From Lachnospiraceae bacterium (GTDB lineage: Bacteria > Bacillota > Clostridia > Lachnospirales > Lachnospiraceae), in assembly GCA_017441585.1 (NCBI GenBank), contig JAFRWW010000043.1, positions 28,962-92,961 of the forward strand: 64,000 bases of DNA. Direction: 5' to 3'. This document shows positions 1 through 8,778 of this stretch, piece after piece. Position 1 is the stretch's first letter. Every line of letters starts with the position of its first letter. Under the pieces are notes generated by a model, which made no database searches, had not been told where the DNA came from, and saw only the letters and a program-made list of their open reading frames with translations. The position numbers and the translations under genes were made by a program.

Positions 1-572
1 GAAGGGTAGGTCTTCTTTATCTCATGGCCCGTGGCCTTTGCCCACTTATATCCATCTCCGGTAGATCCGGTGGAAGGATATGAAAGACCCCCCGTAGCCA
101 CTATCACCCTGTCAGCCCTGATAAGTCTGCCGTCACACCTGACGCCTGCAGCCTCACCGTCCCGGATTTCGATTCCGGTCACTGTAGTATTCAGATATAT
201 GCTGACACTCAGACTTTTAAGTTTTTTCTCCAGAGCCTTTATTATGTCCGATGAATGGTCCGACACGGGAAACACCCTGTTACCCCGTTCTGTCTTAAGA
301 GGGACTTCTGCCTCTTCAAAAAAAGCCATAAGGCTCTGATTGTCAAAGCCGTAGATGGCGCTGTATAAAAATTTAGGGTTGGAACATACACTGTCAAAAA
401 AATCAGTCACATCACAGGCGTTGGTCACATTGCATCTGCCCTTGCCCGTAATGAAAAGTTTCTTGCCCAGCTTTTCATTTTTTTCTAAAAGGAGGGTCTC
501 ATCACCCTTGGACGCAGCCGATATGGCCGCCATCATGCCCGCGGGACCGCCCCCTATAACTATGGTCTTCAT
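1..572 (-). CDS. NAD(P)/FAD-dependent flavoprotein, HI0933/BaiN-like (partial)
   Basis: The N-terminal part of a flavoprotein; its 3' end runs off the left edge of the window. The protein starts MKTIVIGGGPAGMMAAISA, a classic Rossmann FAD-binding site (GGGPAGMMAA), followed near residue 45 by GKGRCNVTNAC, the signature of the HI0933/BaiN group of predicted NAD(P)/FAD oxidoreductases. A later ATGGLSYPSTGSTGDGY stretch is also typical of this group. Members are cytoplasmic; the substrate is generally unknown, and BaiN has been linked to bile-acid reduction in clostridia, which cannot be transferred here on sequence alone. The start lies 3 nt after the stop of the RpiR regulator, so it is the third gene of a TetR-RpiR-flavoprotein operon. 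Confidence 0.85.
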   Translation of the reverse strand, partial: MKTIVIGGGPAGMMAAISAASKGDETLLLEKNEKLGKKLFITGKGRCNVTNACDVTDFFDSVCSNPKFLYSAIYGFDNQSLMAFFEEAEVPLKTERGNRVFPVSDHSSDIIKALEKKLKSLSVSIYLNTTVTGIEIRDGEAAGVRCDGRLIRADRVIVATGGLSYPSTGSTGDGYKWAKATGHEIKKTYP

Positions 573-575
573 ATG

Positions 576-1460
576 TCAAAACGGTTCATCATCAAAAGCA
601 TCCAGCATATCCGGTCCGTACACCTGATAATCCTGCCAGATATCCTCCAGTTCCTTAAGAGAATCCATGAGCTTATCTCCCTTCTTTATGCTGATGGCCA
701 CCACCAGCGCATTTATAAGGGAAAAGGGCGCAGTCATGGACTGAAGGATGGAATGTGTCTTACTGCTGGCCGGCAGGTTCACGGAGGAATACATCCTGAC
801 GGGGGAATCCGCGTCATCCGTGATAGTTATGATGCCTGCCTTTTTTGTGCTGGCATACTCAAGGGCTCTAAGAACCCTGACTGAATATCTGGGAAAACTG
901 ATCCCCACCACCACATCATTTTCATCAAGGCTGATCAGCTGCTCGAAAAGTTCTCCCACATGGCTGGTATTCACCGCTCTGGCGTCCATAAACATGAGAT
1001 TCAGATAAAAAGCAAGATGTGCTGCAAGAGCCGCCTCCTGTCTGATGCCGATGATGTATATGCGCTTTGCATTGCACAGCATGTCCACTGCCGCATTGAA
1101 TAATACAGGATCGGTTCCTGACACCGTATCCGCCACAAGGCTCATATCGGAGGACATGACAGAGGCAAAGAGCTGGGTCTTACCCCTGTTATTGCTGCCT
1201 GCCACCTGTTCTTTGAGACTCAGTTTGTCCCTGAGCATTTTTGAAAGAGCCTCCTGAAATTCAGGGAAGCCCTTATAACCCATGGCCACCGCAAATCTGA
1301 CCACCGTAGATTCGGATACTCCTGTCTTTTCGGAAATCCCCGCCGCTGTCAGAAAAGCCGCCTCATCAGGATTCTCCCTGACATAATCAGCTATTTTTTT
1401 CTGTCCCTTACTGAAGGACGGATACTTTTTATTAAGTGATATGAGAAGATTCCTGGCCAT
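576..1460 (-). CDS. MurR/RpiR family transcriptional regulator
   Basis: A 294-residue regulator with an N-terminal RpiR helix-turn-helix (about residues 5-80; GVSESTVVRFAVAMGYKGF is the recognition-helix region) and a C-terminal SIS sugar-phosphate-binding domain (about residues 125-260, beginning near IYIIGIRQEA). Family members sense phosphosugars and usually control adjacent sugar catabolism genes, but no sugar gene is seen nearby. Its ATG overlaps the TAA of the upstream TetR gene by one base (TAATG), indicating translational coupling. It is followed after 3 nt by the flavoprotein. Two regulators of different families in one operon is slightly unusual; the effector of either is unknown. 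Confidence 0.9.
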   Translation of the reverse strand: MARNLLISLNKKYPSFSKGQKKIADYVRENPDEAAFLTAAGISEKTGVSESTVVRFAVAMGYKGFPEFQEALSKMLRDKLSLKEQVAGSNNRGKTQLFASVMSSDMSLVADTVSGTDPVLFNAAVDMLCNAKRIYIIGIRQEAALAAHLAFYLNLMFMDARAVNTSHVGELFEQLISLDENDVVVGISFPRYSVRVLRALEYASTKKAGIITITDDADSPVRMYSSVNLPASSKTHSILQSMTAPFSLINALVVAISIKKGDKLMDSLKELEDIWQDYQVYGPDMLDAFDDEPF

Positions 1461-2020
1461 TATACGCTGTAGCTCCTGAGTGCCTCAAAAGCCTGGGCCA
1501 GACTGGCTCTGACTTCATCTTCATTCATGTCCAGGTCGCCGTTTAAGCTCATGGCAGCCAGTCCGTTCACAAAGGTCCAGAACAGAGAGAATATCTCTCC
1601 CGCCCTCTGGGGCGTCACGCCTTCCACGCGCTTAAGTTCCTTGAGGACATACATCTTGTCCGAACCGTTAATGAACTCATAGGTAGACACCTGTCTCTTA
1701 TATCTGCTGACAAAGAGGATACGGAAAAGATTTTCATGCTCTCTGGCAAAATTGATATAAGCTATCCCTAAGTCCACAAAGGGCGTGGGTGAATCCTTGG
1801 GTGACTTCTCATAATAATCGGCAAAAAATTCTCCCGCCATCTTGATCACGTCAGCCTGCAGATCTTCCATATTTTCGTAAGCCCTGAATATCGGCTGAGT
1901 AGAGCAGTTGGCGCAGGCGGCCACACGTCTTGCCGTAACCGCTTCAAGACCTTCTTCATGTGCCAGGTCAAGAGCTGCCTTCTGGATCATCTCTTTTGTT
2001 ATACTCTGTTTTCTAGCCAT
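1460..2020 (-). CDS. TetR/AcrR family transcriptional regulator
   Basis: A TetR-type repressor of about 186 residues. The N-terminal helix-turn-helix covers roughly residues 5-55 (KEMIQKAALDLAHEEG, then TARRVAACANCSTQPIFRAY). The C-terminal ligand domain resembles the WHG-type TetR C-terminus (FWTFVNGLAAM). I chose the ATG at 2020 rather than the in-frame ATG 18 nt upstream, because AGGGGGAATT, a good ribosome binding site, lies between them. First gene of a three-gene operon. The promoter contains an imperfect dyad that could be its own operator. The ligand cannot be told from sequence. Confidence 0.88.
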   Translation of the reverse strand: MARKQSITKEMIQKAALDLAHEEGLEAVTARRVAACANCSTQPIFRAYENMEDLQADVIKMAGEFFADYYEKSPKDSPTPFVDLGIAYINFAREHENLFRILFVSRYKRQVSTYEFINGSDKMYVLKELKRVEGVTPQRAGEIFSLFWTFVNGLAAMSLNGDLDMNEDEVRASLAQAFEALRSYSV

Positions 2021-2056
2021 AATTCCCCCTAATTGCAAAATTGATCTGTAACAAAT

Positions 2057-2085
2057 AAAATAACATACGTTTCGTTAAATGTCAA
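2057..2085 (-). promoter_or_regulatory. Promoter of the TetR-RpiR-flavoprotein operon, with candidate operator
   Basis: On the minus strand TTGACA (2080-2085) and TATTTT (2057-2062) are separated by 17 nt and lie about 40 nt upstream of the TetR start. The spacer holds AACATACGTTTCGTT (2062-2076, plus strand), an imperfect dyad of the kind TetR proteins bind. The promoter hexamers are seen directly; autoregulation is inferred. Confidence 0.65.
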
Positions 2086-2094
2086 GGTATGGGA

Positions 2095-4608
2095 TCACTT
2101 CACAATGTCCGGTTTGATCTTCTTAATTCCCGTATAATTTCCTTTTCCCATGACGGTCACACTGCCGCTTTTTTCATTAAAGCCGTCCTTGACGATATCA
2201 AAATCCTTTCCCTGCTTTATGCCTTTTATCTTAAAGCTGGAAGCAGATGCCTTCACTCCCGAAAGCTTTGATTTTTCGGCGCTATAGCTCTTTGCGGTGA
2301 CAGCCATTTCAGACAGATCGGCAGGATTGATCTCAAAAATTATGGGATCGGCTTTCATGGCCCTGTTAAGGTTCTTAAGGTATTCGGATAATTCTTTTCC
2401 CGCCTCCTTGTCAGACTTTTTGAAGGCCTTGCCCTCATCATTGAGAGCCATGACTACCACAGCCGCAGGCTTTTTTGTAACCCCGGAATATGCACGGTTA
2501 TTTTTAACATAGGCATTTTTAGCATTCTTAAAGCTGACCTTTTTTACCCTTAAGAACCTGCTCCACTTCGGATCGCAAGTCACCGGTACTTTTACAGCCT
2601 TAAAGAAATCTTCCTTTACGGGATTTTTCCCGGTGTAGGTCAGGACCGCATTATAAGAGACTTTAGCCTTTTGAGTGCTTTTATCCACGCTGTATTCCCG
2701 GGTACTGATGGTGCCTGTGTCAGCTGATGCCACCTTCTTGGCGCCATCGTTTTCTGGATCCGTGGTATCAGAGGATGAACTGCTTGCCGAAGAGCTGATG
2801 CTTCCTGAGGAACTGTCTCTGTCGGAAGAGCTGCTGCCTTTGTCCGAGGAACTCTGTGAAGAACTCGATGATCCACTGGAAGAATCCCCCGGATGATTTG
2901 GGACCGAAGATGAATCCTTATTATTTTCGGAGCTCGATGATGAACTACTGCTGTCTGATGAGCTGCTGTCTGATGAGCTGCTGTCTGATGAACTGCTGCC
3001 TGATGAACTGCTGCTGCCTGATGAACTGCTGCCCGATGAACTTCCGGAACTGGATGAACTGCTGCTGCCCGAGGAGCTTCCTTCATTTTCCTTTGCTTCC
3101 TTTTTTCTGTATGTATTGACCAGCCAGATACCGGTATCCCTCAGATTTTCTTCAGTCCACTTGCTGGTCTTCGTACATCCTGATTTGAAATATGATGCAT
3201 CTTCATTTTTATTTGATATAGACCAGCACGCGTGGCTTATATTATATTTGTCACAAAATTCCATCCACAGATCAGCCTCCGCCGTCTGGACATTACCATT
3301 TCCTGATGAATCACAGATTCCGAACTCTGTAATAAATACAGGGGTTCCTGCGTTTATGGCATTGGTCACACGCTCCCTGAATGAGCTGCCGTGGGATCCG
3401 GAATAAAAATGGAAGGTGTACATTATATTGTCATAATCCGTGATGGGTTTATTATGTACATCATCCACATCCTGAGACCAGGTATTCGTACCCACGATTA
3501 TGATGGCGTCATCATCATTGGCTCTGATAATGGGTATGATCTCATTTGCATAGGTATAAATATCATTACCGCTGCCGTCGTACCAGGGAGTATTGGTGGG
3601 CTCATTACAGATTTCGTAAAGCACATTGTCATAGTCCGCATACATTTTGGAATACTTTGCAAAAAATGTTTTTGCCGCCTCTTTATCTTCATTAGGGTTG
3701 TACTGGTGCACATGCCAGTCTACTATAGCGTACATTCCCAGATTCTTTGCATAGTTCATTCCATTTACGATAAGACCATCCAACATGTCCTTTCCGCCGT
3801 TAAGATAGCCGTTATAGTCTCTGGGATAACATACCAGACGGATAAGGTTTACGCCCCATTCATCCCTGAAGGTATGGAAGGCCTCCTCATTAATAAAGGG
3901 AGTGCAGATATCCCACTGCATGCCGTGGGTACTGGCACCGCGAAGCTGCAGGGCCTGTCCCTTCTCATCCACGATGACAGGGGCATTCCCATATTTTTCC
4001 ACAGTGGCCAGGTGCAGTTTTCCATGCTTTCCCACGGGCGTATCCGCAGGATCAAGATCCTTAAGTTCTCCCGTAAGTTCATATTCAAGAGACTGGGAGG
4101 ACGAGGAAGTACCGCTGCCCGAGCCTGAGCCTGATGAATCACCATATTCATGAGTACTGCTCCAGCTTTTACTCTCGTTGACCGCATATACCTTTGCATC
4201 ACCTATGGTTATGGGATTTGTCTTGGGGTTTATTCCCATCTTTTCAAGGGTGACGCTGCTGCCGGATGCAATATTTACAGGAGCACATAACAGCACTCCC
4301 CCGGCCTGCGCATCATAGGTCAGGGACTGGTTTCCATAGGTCTCGCATTTGTTCATATCACCGCTGGTGGGGATCAAAAGGATGACACTTGAAACCGACT
4401 GAGCCGTATTATTCTTTACGGTGTAGACATACTCATGCCAGTATTCATTTGCTGTGCTTTTCTGTTGTGTAACGGTAAAATCACCATCATTCACCGTATC
4501 GGCAAAACTTATTACACTGAGCGTACTCAATGTCATTGAAATGGTGATGAGAACTGTAAGCATTCTTTTTATCAATGACTCGTTTTTCTTTTTAATACCT
4601 TTTTTCAT
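2095..4608 (-). CDS. Secreted GH5 family endoglucanase with Ser-rich linker and C-terminal repeat-type domain
   Basis: An 837-residue secreted glycoside hydrolase. It has a Sec signal peptide (about 1-36, ending near SVISFA). A beta-sandwich-like N-terminal region (about 38-150) may be a carbohydrate-binding module. A short Ser/Gly linker leads into a GH5 catalytic domain (about 185-510). The acid/base Glu lies in YEICNEPTN (near 332) and the nucleophile Glu in FITEFGICD (near 427); DWHVHQYNP is also typical of cellulase-like GH5. Residues about 515-625 are a long Ser-rich linker with DSSSS/GSSSS repeats. The C-terminal 200 residues end in VTVMGKGNYTG, a motif shared with the MBG-like repeats of the large protease at 49.7-57.6 kb. 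No LPXTG or hydrophobic anchor is visible. RBS AAGAGGAAATC precedes the ATG. Likely substrate is cellulose or another beta-glucan (inferred from family). Confidence 0.92.
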   Translation of the reverse strand: MKKGIKKKNESLIKRMLTVLITISMTLSTLSVISFADTVNDGDFTVTQQKSTANEYWHEYVYTVKNNTAQSVSSVILLIPTSGDMNKCETYGNQSLTYDAQAGGVLLCAPVNIASGSSVTLEKMGINPKTNPITIGDAKVYAVNESKSWSSTHEYGDSSGSGSGSGTSSSSQSLEYELTGELKDLDPADTPVGKHGKLHLATVEKYGNAPVIVDEKGQALQLRGASTHGMQWDICTPFINEEAFHTFRDEWGVNLIRLVCYPRDYNGYLNGGKDMLDGLIVNGMNYAKNLGMYAIVDWHVHQYNPNEDKEAAKTFFAKYSKMYADYDNVLYEICNEPTNTPWYDGSGNDIYTYANEIIPIIRANDDDAIIIVGTNTWSQDVDDVHNKPITDYDNIMYTFHFYSGSHGSSFRERVTNAINAGTPVFITEFGICDSSGNGNVQTAEADLWMEFCDKYNISHACWSISNKNEDASYFKSGCTKTSKWTEENLRDTGIWLVNTYRKKEAKENEGSSSGSSSSSSSGSSSGSSSSGSSSSSGSSSSDSSSSDSSSSDSSSSSSSSENNKDSSSVPNHPGDSSSGSSSSSQSSSDKGSSSSDRDSSSGSISSSASSSSSDTTDPENDGAKKVASADTGTISTREYSVDKSTQKAKVSYNAVLTYTGKNPVKEDFFKAVKVPVTCDPKWSRFLRVKKVSFKNAKNAYVKNNRAYSGVTKKPAAVVVMALNDEGKAFKKSDKEAGKELSEYLKNLNRAMKADPIIFEINPADLSEMAVTAKSYSAEKSKLSGVKASASSFKIKGIKQGKDFDIVKDGFNEKSGSVTVMGKGNYTGIKKIKPDIVK

Positions 4609-4664
4609 GATTTCCTCTTAAAATATCAGAGTTAAAAATCTGAATAACTAAAACATCTGAAAAA

Positions 4665-4708
4665 ATAAACGAAAAAGCGGCTCCTCCGATATTATATCAG
4701 AGAAGCCG
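4665..4708 (-). terminator. Rho-independent terminator of the oad operon
   Basis: Stem-loop 4678-4708 (CGGCTTCTC...GAGGAGCCG on the minus strand, with an AT-rich upper stem) is followed in the minus direction by CTTTTTCGTTTATTTTTT. It lies 37 nt after the oadA stop codon. Confidence 0.85.
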
Positions 4709-4744
4709 TAGATTTCATATAAACATGCTAATGATCAGCAAACA

Positions 4745-6166
4745 TTATACGGGATAAGCCTCGTTCTTCTTGTCAGCCTTGGTGACGTCGATCTTTTCCT
4801 GCTGTGCCTGGCGATATTTGAAGAAGTCTGTAGCAACCTGAGGAAACAGTGCGTATGAAAGCACGTCCTCATCCTGCTGCTTGTATTCCTTCATGTCTGC
4901 CTCGATCTTGTCCATCTCGTTCTCAATGAGATCTGCGGGACGGCAGGTGATCCTCTCCTCGCCGGGGATAACCTTTTCGATAACCTCGGGGTTCATAGGC
5001 TTAACGGTCTGACCATACTTACCACGAAGCAGATCCTTGGTCTGGTCGGTAGCCATCTTGTATCTCTCACCCATGAGTACGTTGAATACAGCCTGTGTAC
5101 CAACGATCTGTGATGAAGGAGTAACAAGAGGGGGCTCGCCCATGTCCTTACGTACTCTGGGGATCTCGTTGAGCACTTCATTATACTTATCCTCTGCATT
5201 CTGCTCCTTAAGCTGGGATACCATGTTGGAAAGCATACCGCCGGGAACCTGATACAGCAGAGTCTTGATATTAACGCCCATAACCTTGGGATTGAGAAGG
5301 CCTGTCTTTAAGCACTCCTCTCTGTAGGGAGCAAAGTAGTCAGCGATCTCAGCCAGAAGCTCCTGATCGTAACCTGTGTCATACTCTGTGCCCTTGAAGG
5401 TCTCTACCATAACCTCGGTAGCGGGCTGTGATGTACCCATTGAAAAAGGTGACATAGCGGTATCGATGATATCACAGCCTGCCTCTACAGCCTTGAGATA
5501 GGTCATGCCTGCCACACCTGAGGTGTAATGTGAATGCAGATCAATGGGAAGATTCGTAGCACTCTTCATAGCTGTGATCAGTTCCTGTGCCTTATAGGGA
5601 AGAAGGAGGCCCGCCATATCCTTGATACAGATGGAATCAGCTCCCATCTCCTCGATCTCCTTTGCCATCTTCATCCAGTAATCAAGGGTATATGCATCAC
5701 CGAGAGTATAGGAAAGAGCGATCTGTGCATGTCCTCTTCCTTCTCTCTGCTTGATCTTGATGGTGGCATCTACTGCTGCCTTAAGATTTCTAAGGTCGTT
5801 AAGGCAGTCAAAGATACGTATTATATCTATTCCGTTTGCGATGGACTTTTCTACAAAGTTCTCCACTACGTCGTCAGCATAGTGACGATAACCCAGGATG
5901 TTCTGTCCTCTGAAAAGCATCTGAAGCTTTGTATTGGGCATACCCTTTCTGATGAGCCTCAGTCTCTCCCAGGGATCTTCCTTAAGGAATCTTAAAGATG
6001 CATCAAAGGTAGCACCGCCCCAGCACTCTACGGAGTGATAGCCGACCTTGTCCATCTTCTCCAGAATGGGGAGCATGATCTCGGTAGGCATTCTGGTGGC
6101 GATCAGTGACTGATGGGCGTCACGCAGGATAGTTTCACATATTTTAACCGGTTTTTTCTCTGCCAT
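4745..6166 (-). CDS. oadA: Oxaloacetate decarboxylase alpha / transcarboxylase 5S-type subunit
   Basis: A 473-residue carboxyltransferase of the OadA/pyruvate carboxylase subunit B/transcarboxylase 5S family. It opens ICETILRDAHQSLIATRMPT, whose RDAHQSL is the family signature. Metal and substrate residues are carried by DIIRIFDCLND, the Lys of CIKDMAGLL and the DLHSHYTSG motif (two metal-ligand His). It stops near residue 470 and has no C-terminal biotinyl domain; biotin is supplied by the separate carrier at 7554-7919. Last gene of the five-gene operon, 240 nt downstream of oadB and separated from it by a highly structured spacer. RBS AAGGAAAGG. Expected to move a carboxyl group between oxaloacetate/pyruvate and carrier biotin in the cytoplasm. 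Confidence 0.93.
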   Translation of the reverse strand: MAEKKPVKICETILRDAHQSLIATRMPTEIMLPILEKMDKVGYHSVECWGGATFDASLRFLKEDPWERLRLIRKGMPNTKLQMLFRGQNILGYRHYADDVVENFVEKSIANGIDIIRIFDCLNDLRNLKAAVDATIKIKQREGRGHAQIALSYTLGDAYTLDYWMKMAKEIEEMGADSICIKDMAGLLLPYKAQELITAMKSATNLPIDLHSHYTSGVAGMTYLKAVEAGCDIIDTAMSPFSMGTSQPATEVMVETFKGTEYDTGYDQELLAEIADYFAPYREECLKTGLLNPKVMGVNIKTLLYQVPGGMLSNMVSQLKEQNAEDKYNEVLNEIPRVRKDMGEPPLVTPSSQIVGTQAVFNVLMGERYKMATDQTKDLLRGKYGQTVKPMNPEVIEKVIPGEERITCRPADLIENEMDKIEADMKEYKQQDEDVLSYALFPQVATDFFKYRQAQQEKIDVTKADKKNEAYPV

Positions 6167-6221
6167 GATTTTTCCTTTCCTTGTTATTTCTAAATAATTT
6201 GTATAGATGACAACTCAAAGA

Positions 6222-6238
6222 TGCTTCGCATCTTTTTC
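6222..6238 (-). other. Hairpin upstream of the oadA start
   Basis: AAGATGCTTCGCATCTT forms a 7-bp stem with a 3-nt loop about 55 nt upstream of the oadA start. It may belong to the larger structured spacer at 6266-6389. No U-tract follows, so it is not a convincing terminator. Confidence 0.5.
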
Positions 6239-6265
6239 GTTGCGCTGCTCGTCTTATACCTTTTC

Positions 6266-6389
6266 GTATGAAACCACATCCCGATCATGATCGGGATTAC
6301 TCACGATGTAAACATCGTCTGTTGCAAGCGAGCTTGCACATCCGATATTTCCTTCGTGAGACATCCGCTAAAGCGAATGTGTTTCATAC
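6266..6389 (-). other. Multi-hairpin structured element in the oadB-oadA spacer
   Basis: An outer stem pairs GTATGAAACCACA (6266-6278) with TGTGTTTCATAC (6378-6389). Inside are four compact hairpins: 6278-6297 (a 20-nt perfect palindrome centred on GATCATGATC), 6303-6318 (ACGATGT/ACATCGT), 6323-6338 (TGCAAGC/GCTTGCA) and 6361-6380 (ACAT-CGCT/AGCG-ATGT). There is no credible coding sequence. It could be an mRNA-processing or stability element between two cistrons, or a mobile palindromic element. Pairing is seen directly; function is unknown. Confidence 0.6.
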
Positions 6390-6406
6390 TTGAGGTGCAA
6401 TCCTCG

Positions 6407-7531
6407 TCAGATGCCGAAGATGGCCATAAAGGTTCCTGCCGCAACTGCAGTTCCAATAACGCCTGCTACGTTCGGGCCCATGGCGTGCATCAGAAGGAAG
6501 TTTGTGGGATCATACTCTGCGCCCACCTTCTGGGATACTCTGGCGGCCATGGGTACGGCGGACACGCCGGCCGAGCCGATCAGAGGATTAACCTTGCCCT
6601 TAGTGGCTATGCACATGAGTTTTCCGAAAAACACTCCCGCTGCTGTACCAAACATAAATGCAACCAGACCAAGTAAAACAATCTTAAGCGTGGTTTCATT
6701 CAAAAATGCCTCTGCGGAAGTGGTAGCTCCTACGGAAGTTCCAAGGAAGATGACCACGATGTACATAAGTGCATTTGATGCGGTATCTGTCAGCTGTCTT
6801 ACCACGCCGCTCTCCTTAAAAAGGTTACCAAGCATCAGCATACCTACCAGGGGTGCCGTGGTGGGAAGGATCAGACATACCACTATGGTAACGATTATGG
6901 GGAAGAGGATCCTCTCCAGCTTAGACACGGGACGAAGCTGTCCCATCTTAATCCTTCTCTCCTTATCAGTGGTCATGGCCTTCATGATGGGAGGCTGGAT
7001 AATGGGAACCAGCGACATATATGAATATGCTGCCACCGCGATAGGGCCCAAAAGGGAAGTCTGTCCAAGCTTACCTGCAAGGAAGATCGATGTAGGGCCG
7101 TCAGCTCCTCCGATGATGGATACGGCTGCTGCTCCCTTATCATTAAAGTTCATGGCTATAGCCAGGAAATAAGCTGCAAATATTCCGAACTGTGCCGCAG
7201 CTCCCAGAAGGAAGCTGGCGGGATTTGCGATAAGGGGTCCGAAGTCAGTCATAGCGCCTACACCCATGAATATAAGTGAAGGCAGGATGGACCACTCATC
7301 CAGCAGATAAAAATAATGAAGCAAACCGCCCTCGGCCATGATATCCGGATAGATATTGACCAGAAGCATACCAAAGGCTATGGGGGTCAGAAGAAGGGGC
7401 TCAAATCCAAACTTGATAGCAAGAAACAGGAAAAACAGTGCCACTACGATCATGATGACATTCTTGATATCAATGGTCATGAATGCCGTCTGTCCCCAAA
7501 GGTTTGCCAATGTTTCTGTAATATAAGACAT
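6407..7531 (-). CDS. oadB: Na+-translocating decarboxylase beta subunit (OadB/MmdB/GcdB family)
   Basis: A 374-residue integral membrane protein with about nine to eleven hydrophobic segments. It is the ion-pumping subunit that decarboxylates carboxybiotin and exports Na+. The pump motif [14 protein letters not shown] is present near residues 138-152, with its conserved Asp, as are [14 protein letters not shown] and the C-terminal [20 protein letters not shown]. Length matches the shorter members of the family. It starts 22 nt after the biotin carrier stop and is followed by the structured 240-nt spacer before oadA. The energy of the carboxyl transfer and decarboxylation cycle is stored as a sodium gradient. 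Confidence 0.95.
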   Translation of the reverse strand: MSYITETLANLWGQTAFMTIDIKNVIMIVVALFFLFLAIKFGFEPLLLTPIAFGMLLVNIYPDIMAEGGLLHYFYLLDEWSILPSLIFMGVGAMTDFGPLIANPASFLLGAAAQFGIFAAYFLAIAMNFNDKGAAAVSIIGGADGPTSIFLAGKLGQTSLLGPIAVAAYSYMSLVPIIQPPIMKAMTTDKERRIKMGQLRPVSKLERILFPIIVTIVVCLILPTTAPLVGMLMLGNLFKESGVVRQLTDTASNALMYIVVIFLGTSVGATTSAEAFLNETTLKIVLLGLVAFMFGTAAGVFFGKLMCIATKGKVNPLIGSAGVSAVPMAARVSQKVGAEYDPTNFLLMHAMGPNVAGVIGTAVAAGTFMAIFGI

Positions 7532-7553
7532 CGCTTAACCTCCGTAATCTCCT

Positions 7554-7919
7554 TTAGTTCATGGTTGCAAGTACTGCACCTGCCTCAACAGGGTCGCCTA
7601 CTGCCACATCTATGCTGGCAACGGTACCGTCCTGGGGTGCTACTACAGGGATCTCCATCTTCATGGCTTCAAGTATGACTACGGTATCTCCGGTCTTAAC
7701 GCTCTGGCCTACGGAAGCCTCGATCTTAAACACCTTTCCGGCTGCACCGGCCTCGATCTTAATGGATCCGGCGCCTGCGGAAGCGGGCTTTGCTGCGGGA
7801 GCAGGTGCTGCTGCGGGTGCTGCTGCTACAGGTGCTGCCACGGGTGCTGCGCCCTGGCCGCCTTCATCAACAGTCACATCATATACATTTCCGTTTACGG
7901 TAATAGTGTAATTTTTCAT
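7554..7919 (-). CDS. Biotin carboxyl carrier protein of the Na+ pump complex
   Basis: A 121-residue protein. It has a short N-terminal beta segment (MKNYTITVNGNVYDVTVDEG), a flexible Ala/Pro linker (about 25-50) and a C-terminal biotinyl domain with the biotinylation motif EAMKM; the Lys is near residue 86. This corresponds to transcarboxylase 1.3S or the gamma/delta biotin carrier of methylmalonyl-CoA decarboxylase. It carries the carboxyl group between the two carboxyltransferase subunits and the OadB pump. Spacing is 11 nt from the OadG-like gene and 22 nt to oadB. Ala/Pro-rich mobile linkers are usual in such swinging arms. Confidence 0.95.
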   Translation of the reverse strand: MKNYTITVNGNVYDVTVDEGGQGAAPVAAPVAAAPAAAPAPAAKPASAGAGSIKIEAGAAGKVFKIEASVGQSVKTGDTVVILEAMKMEIPVVAPQDGTVASIDVAVGDPVEAGAVLATMN

Positions 7920-7930
7920 TTTATTTCTCC

Positions 7931-8764
7931 TTATCTTTTCTTAATAGATCTGACTACATATCCGCCTGCAGGTACTGAAGCGCCGCGTGAAGATTCATAT
8001 GCCGCTATGGCTGCGCTGATAACGGCTATCAGTTCCGTATCGTCGCCGCGGTTCTCTGTCTCCACGATCCTTGCAACAGCATTGTCGATGGCCTGCTTCT
8101 TTTCAGCCGGAGCCTTCTTTTTGCTTTCAAAATGCTTCTCAATAACCGAAATGTACTTAAAGCAATAGATCAAAAGTGCGATCACTATGAGTACTGCAAA
8201 CACGGTTCCCATACCAAGTACGGTATTGAGTGCGGCATTTTGCATATTCTCGCTCATGGGTCTGTTGATATTGGTAACGCCTGAGGTGAGCTTTAATCTC
8301 TTATCAAAGATATACTCAACCTGAGCGGTACGCTGAACGCCCTTGGCGTCCTTACCATCACCCTTTACATTTACCTTTACGATGACCTCGTCCGTATCCG
8401 GTTCGATAGTCACATCCTGTTCGCTGACTGCTTCCAGATCCACATTACCCAGCTCTTCCTTTGCGGTAAGCCATGAATCAACGGCAGAATAAAATGCTGC
8501 ACCGTCAGCCTTTATACCCAATCTGTCAGACTTGAGCTGCTCCTCTATCTCCTCTTCGGACAGTTCGTTCTCAAGTTTTGTCAGATATTCCCTGTCAACC
8601 GAATCGATCAGCAGGGTGATCTTGAATGCGGTCTGCTTAAGGGCTGCCTCATCATACTGAACCAGTTCCTTTTCCTTACCGCAGGATGTAAGCACGAAAA
8701 CCAGAGCCATCAGGACGCTTGTCAACAATAAAATTTTCTTAATACTTTTTTTCACTGTAAACAT
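7931..8764 (-). CDS. OadG-like membrane subunit with N-terminal lipoprotein domain
   Basis: A 277-residue protein. An N-terminal lipoprotein signal (lipobox LTSC at about 25-28) is followed by an extracytoplasmic domain of about 140 residues. One transmembrane helix follows (about 180-200, VLGMGTVFAVLIVIALLIY), then a charged cytoplasmic tail (YISVIEKHFESKKKAPAEKK and a conserved-looking C-terminus ending RSIKKR). The TM-plus-tail part matches OadG, which anchors the cytoplasmic carboxyltransferase to OadB. The outer lipoprotein domain is an added part of unknown role. It lies between the carboxyltransferase gene (14 nt) and the biotin carrier gene (11 nt). Confidence 0.85.
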   Translation of the reverse strand: MFTVKKSIKKILLLTSVLMALVFVLTSCGKEKELVQYDEAALKQTAFKITLLIDSVDREYLTKLENELSEEEIEEQLKSDRLGIKADGAAFYSAVDSWLTAKEELGNVDLEAVSEQDVTIEPDTDEVIVKVNVKGDGKDAKGVQRTAQVEYIFDKRLKLTSGVTNINRPMSENMQNAALNTVLGMGTVFAVLIVIALLIYCFKYISVIEKHFESKKKAPAEKKQAIDNAVARIVETENRGDDTELIAVISAAIAAYESSRGASVPAGGYVVRSIKKR

Positions 8765-8778
8765 CCTCTCTGAAATAA

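Noticed and set aside
2640..3119. Open frames opposite or shifted against the Ser-rich linker of the GH5 gene
   Set aside because: Low-complexity His/Ala or Cys/Met-rich translations produced by the repetitive Ser codons.
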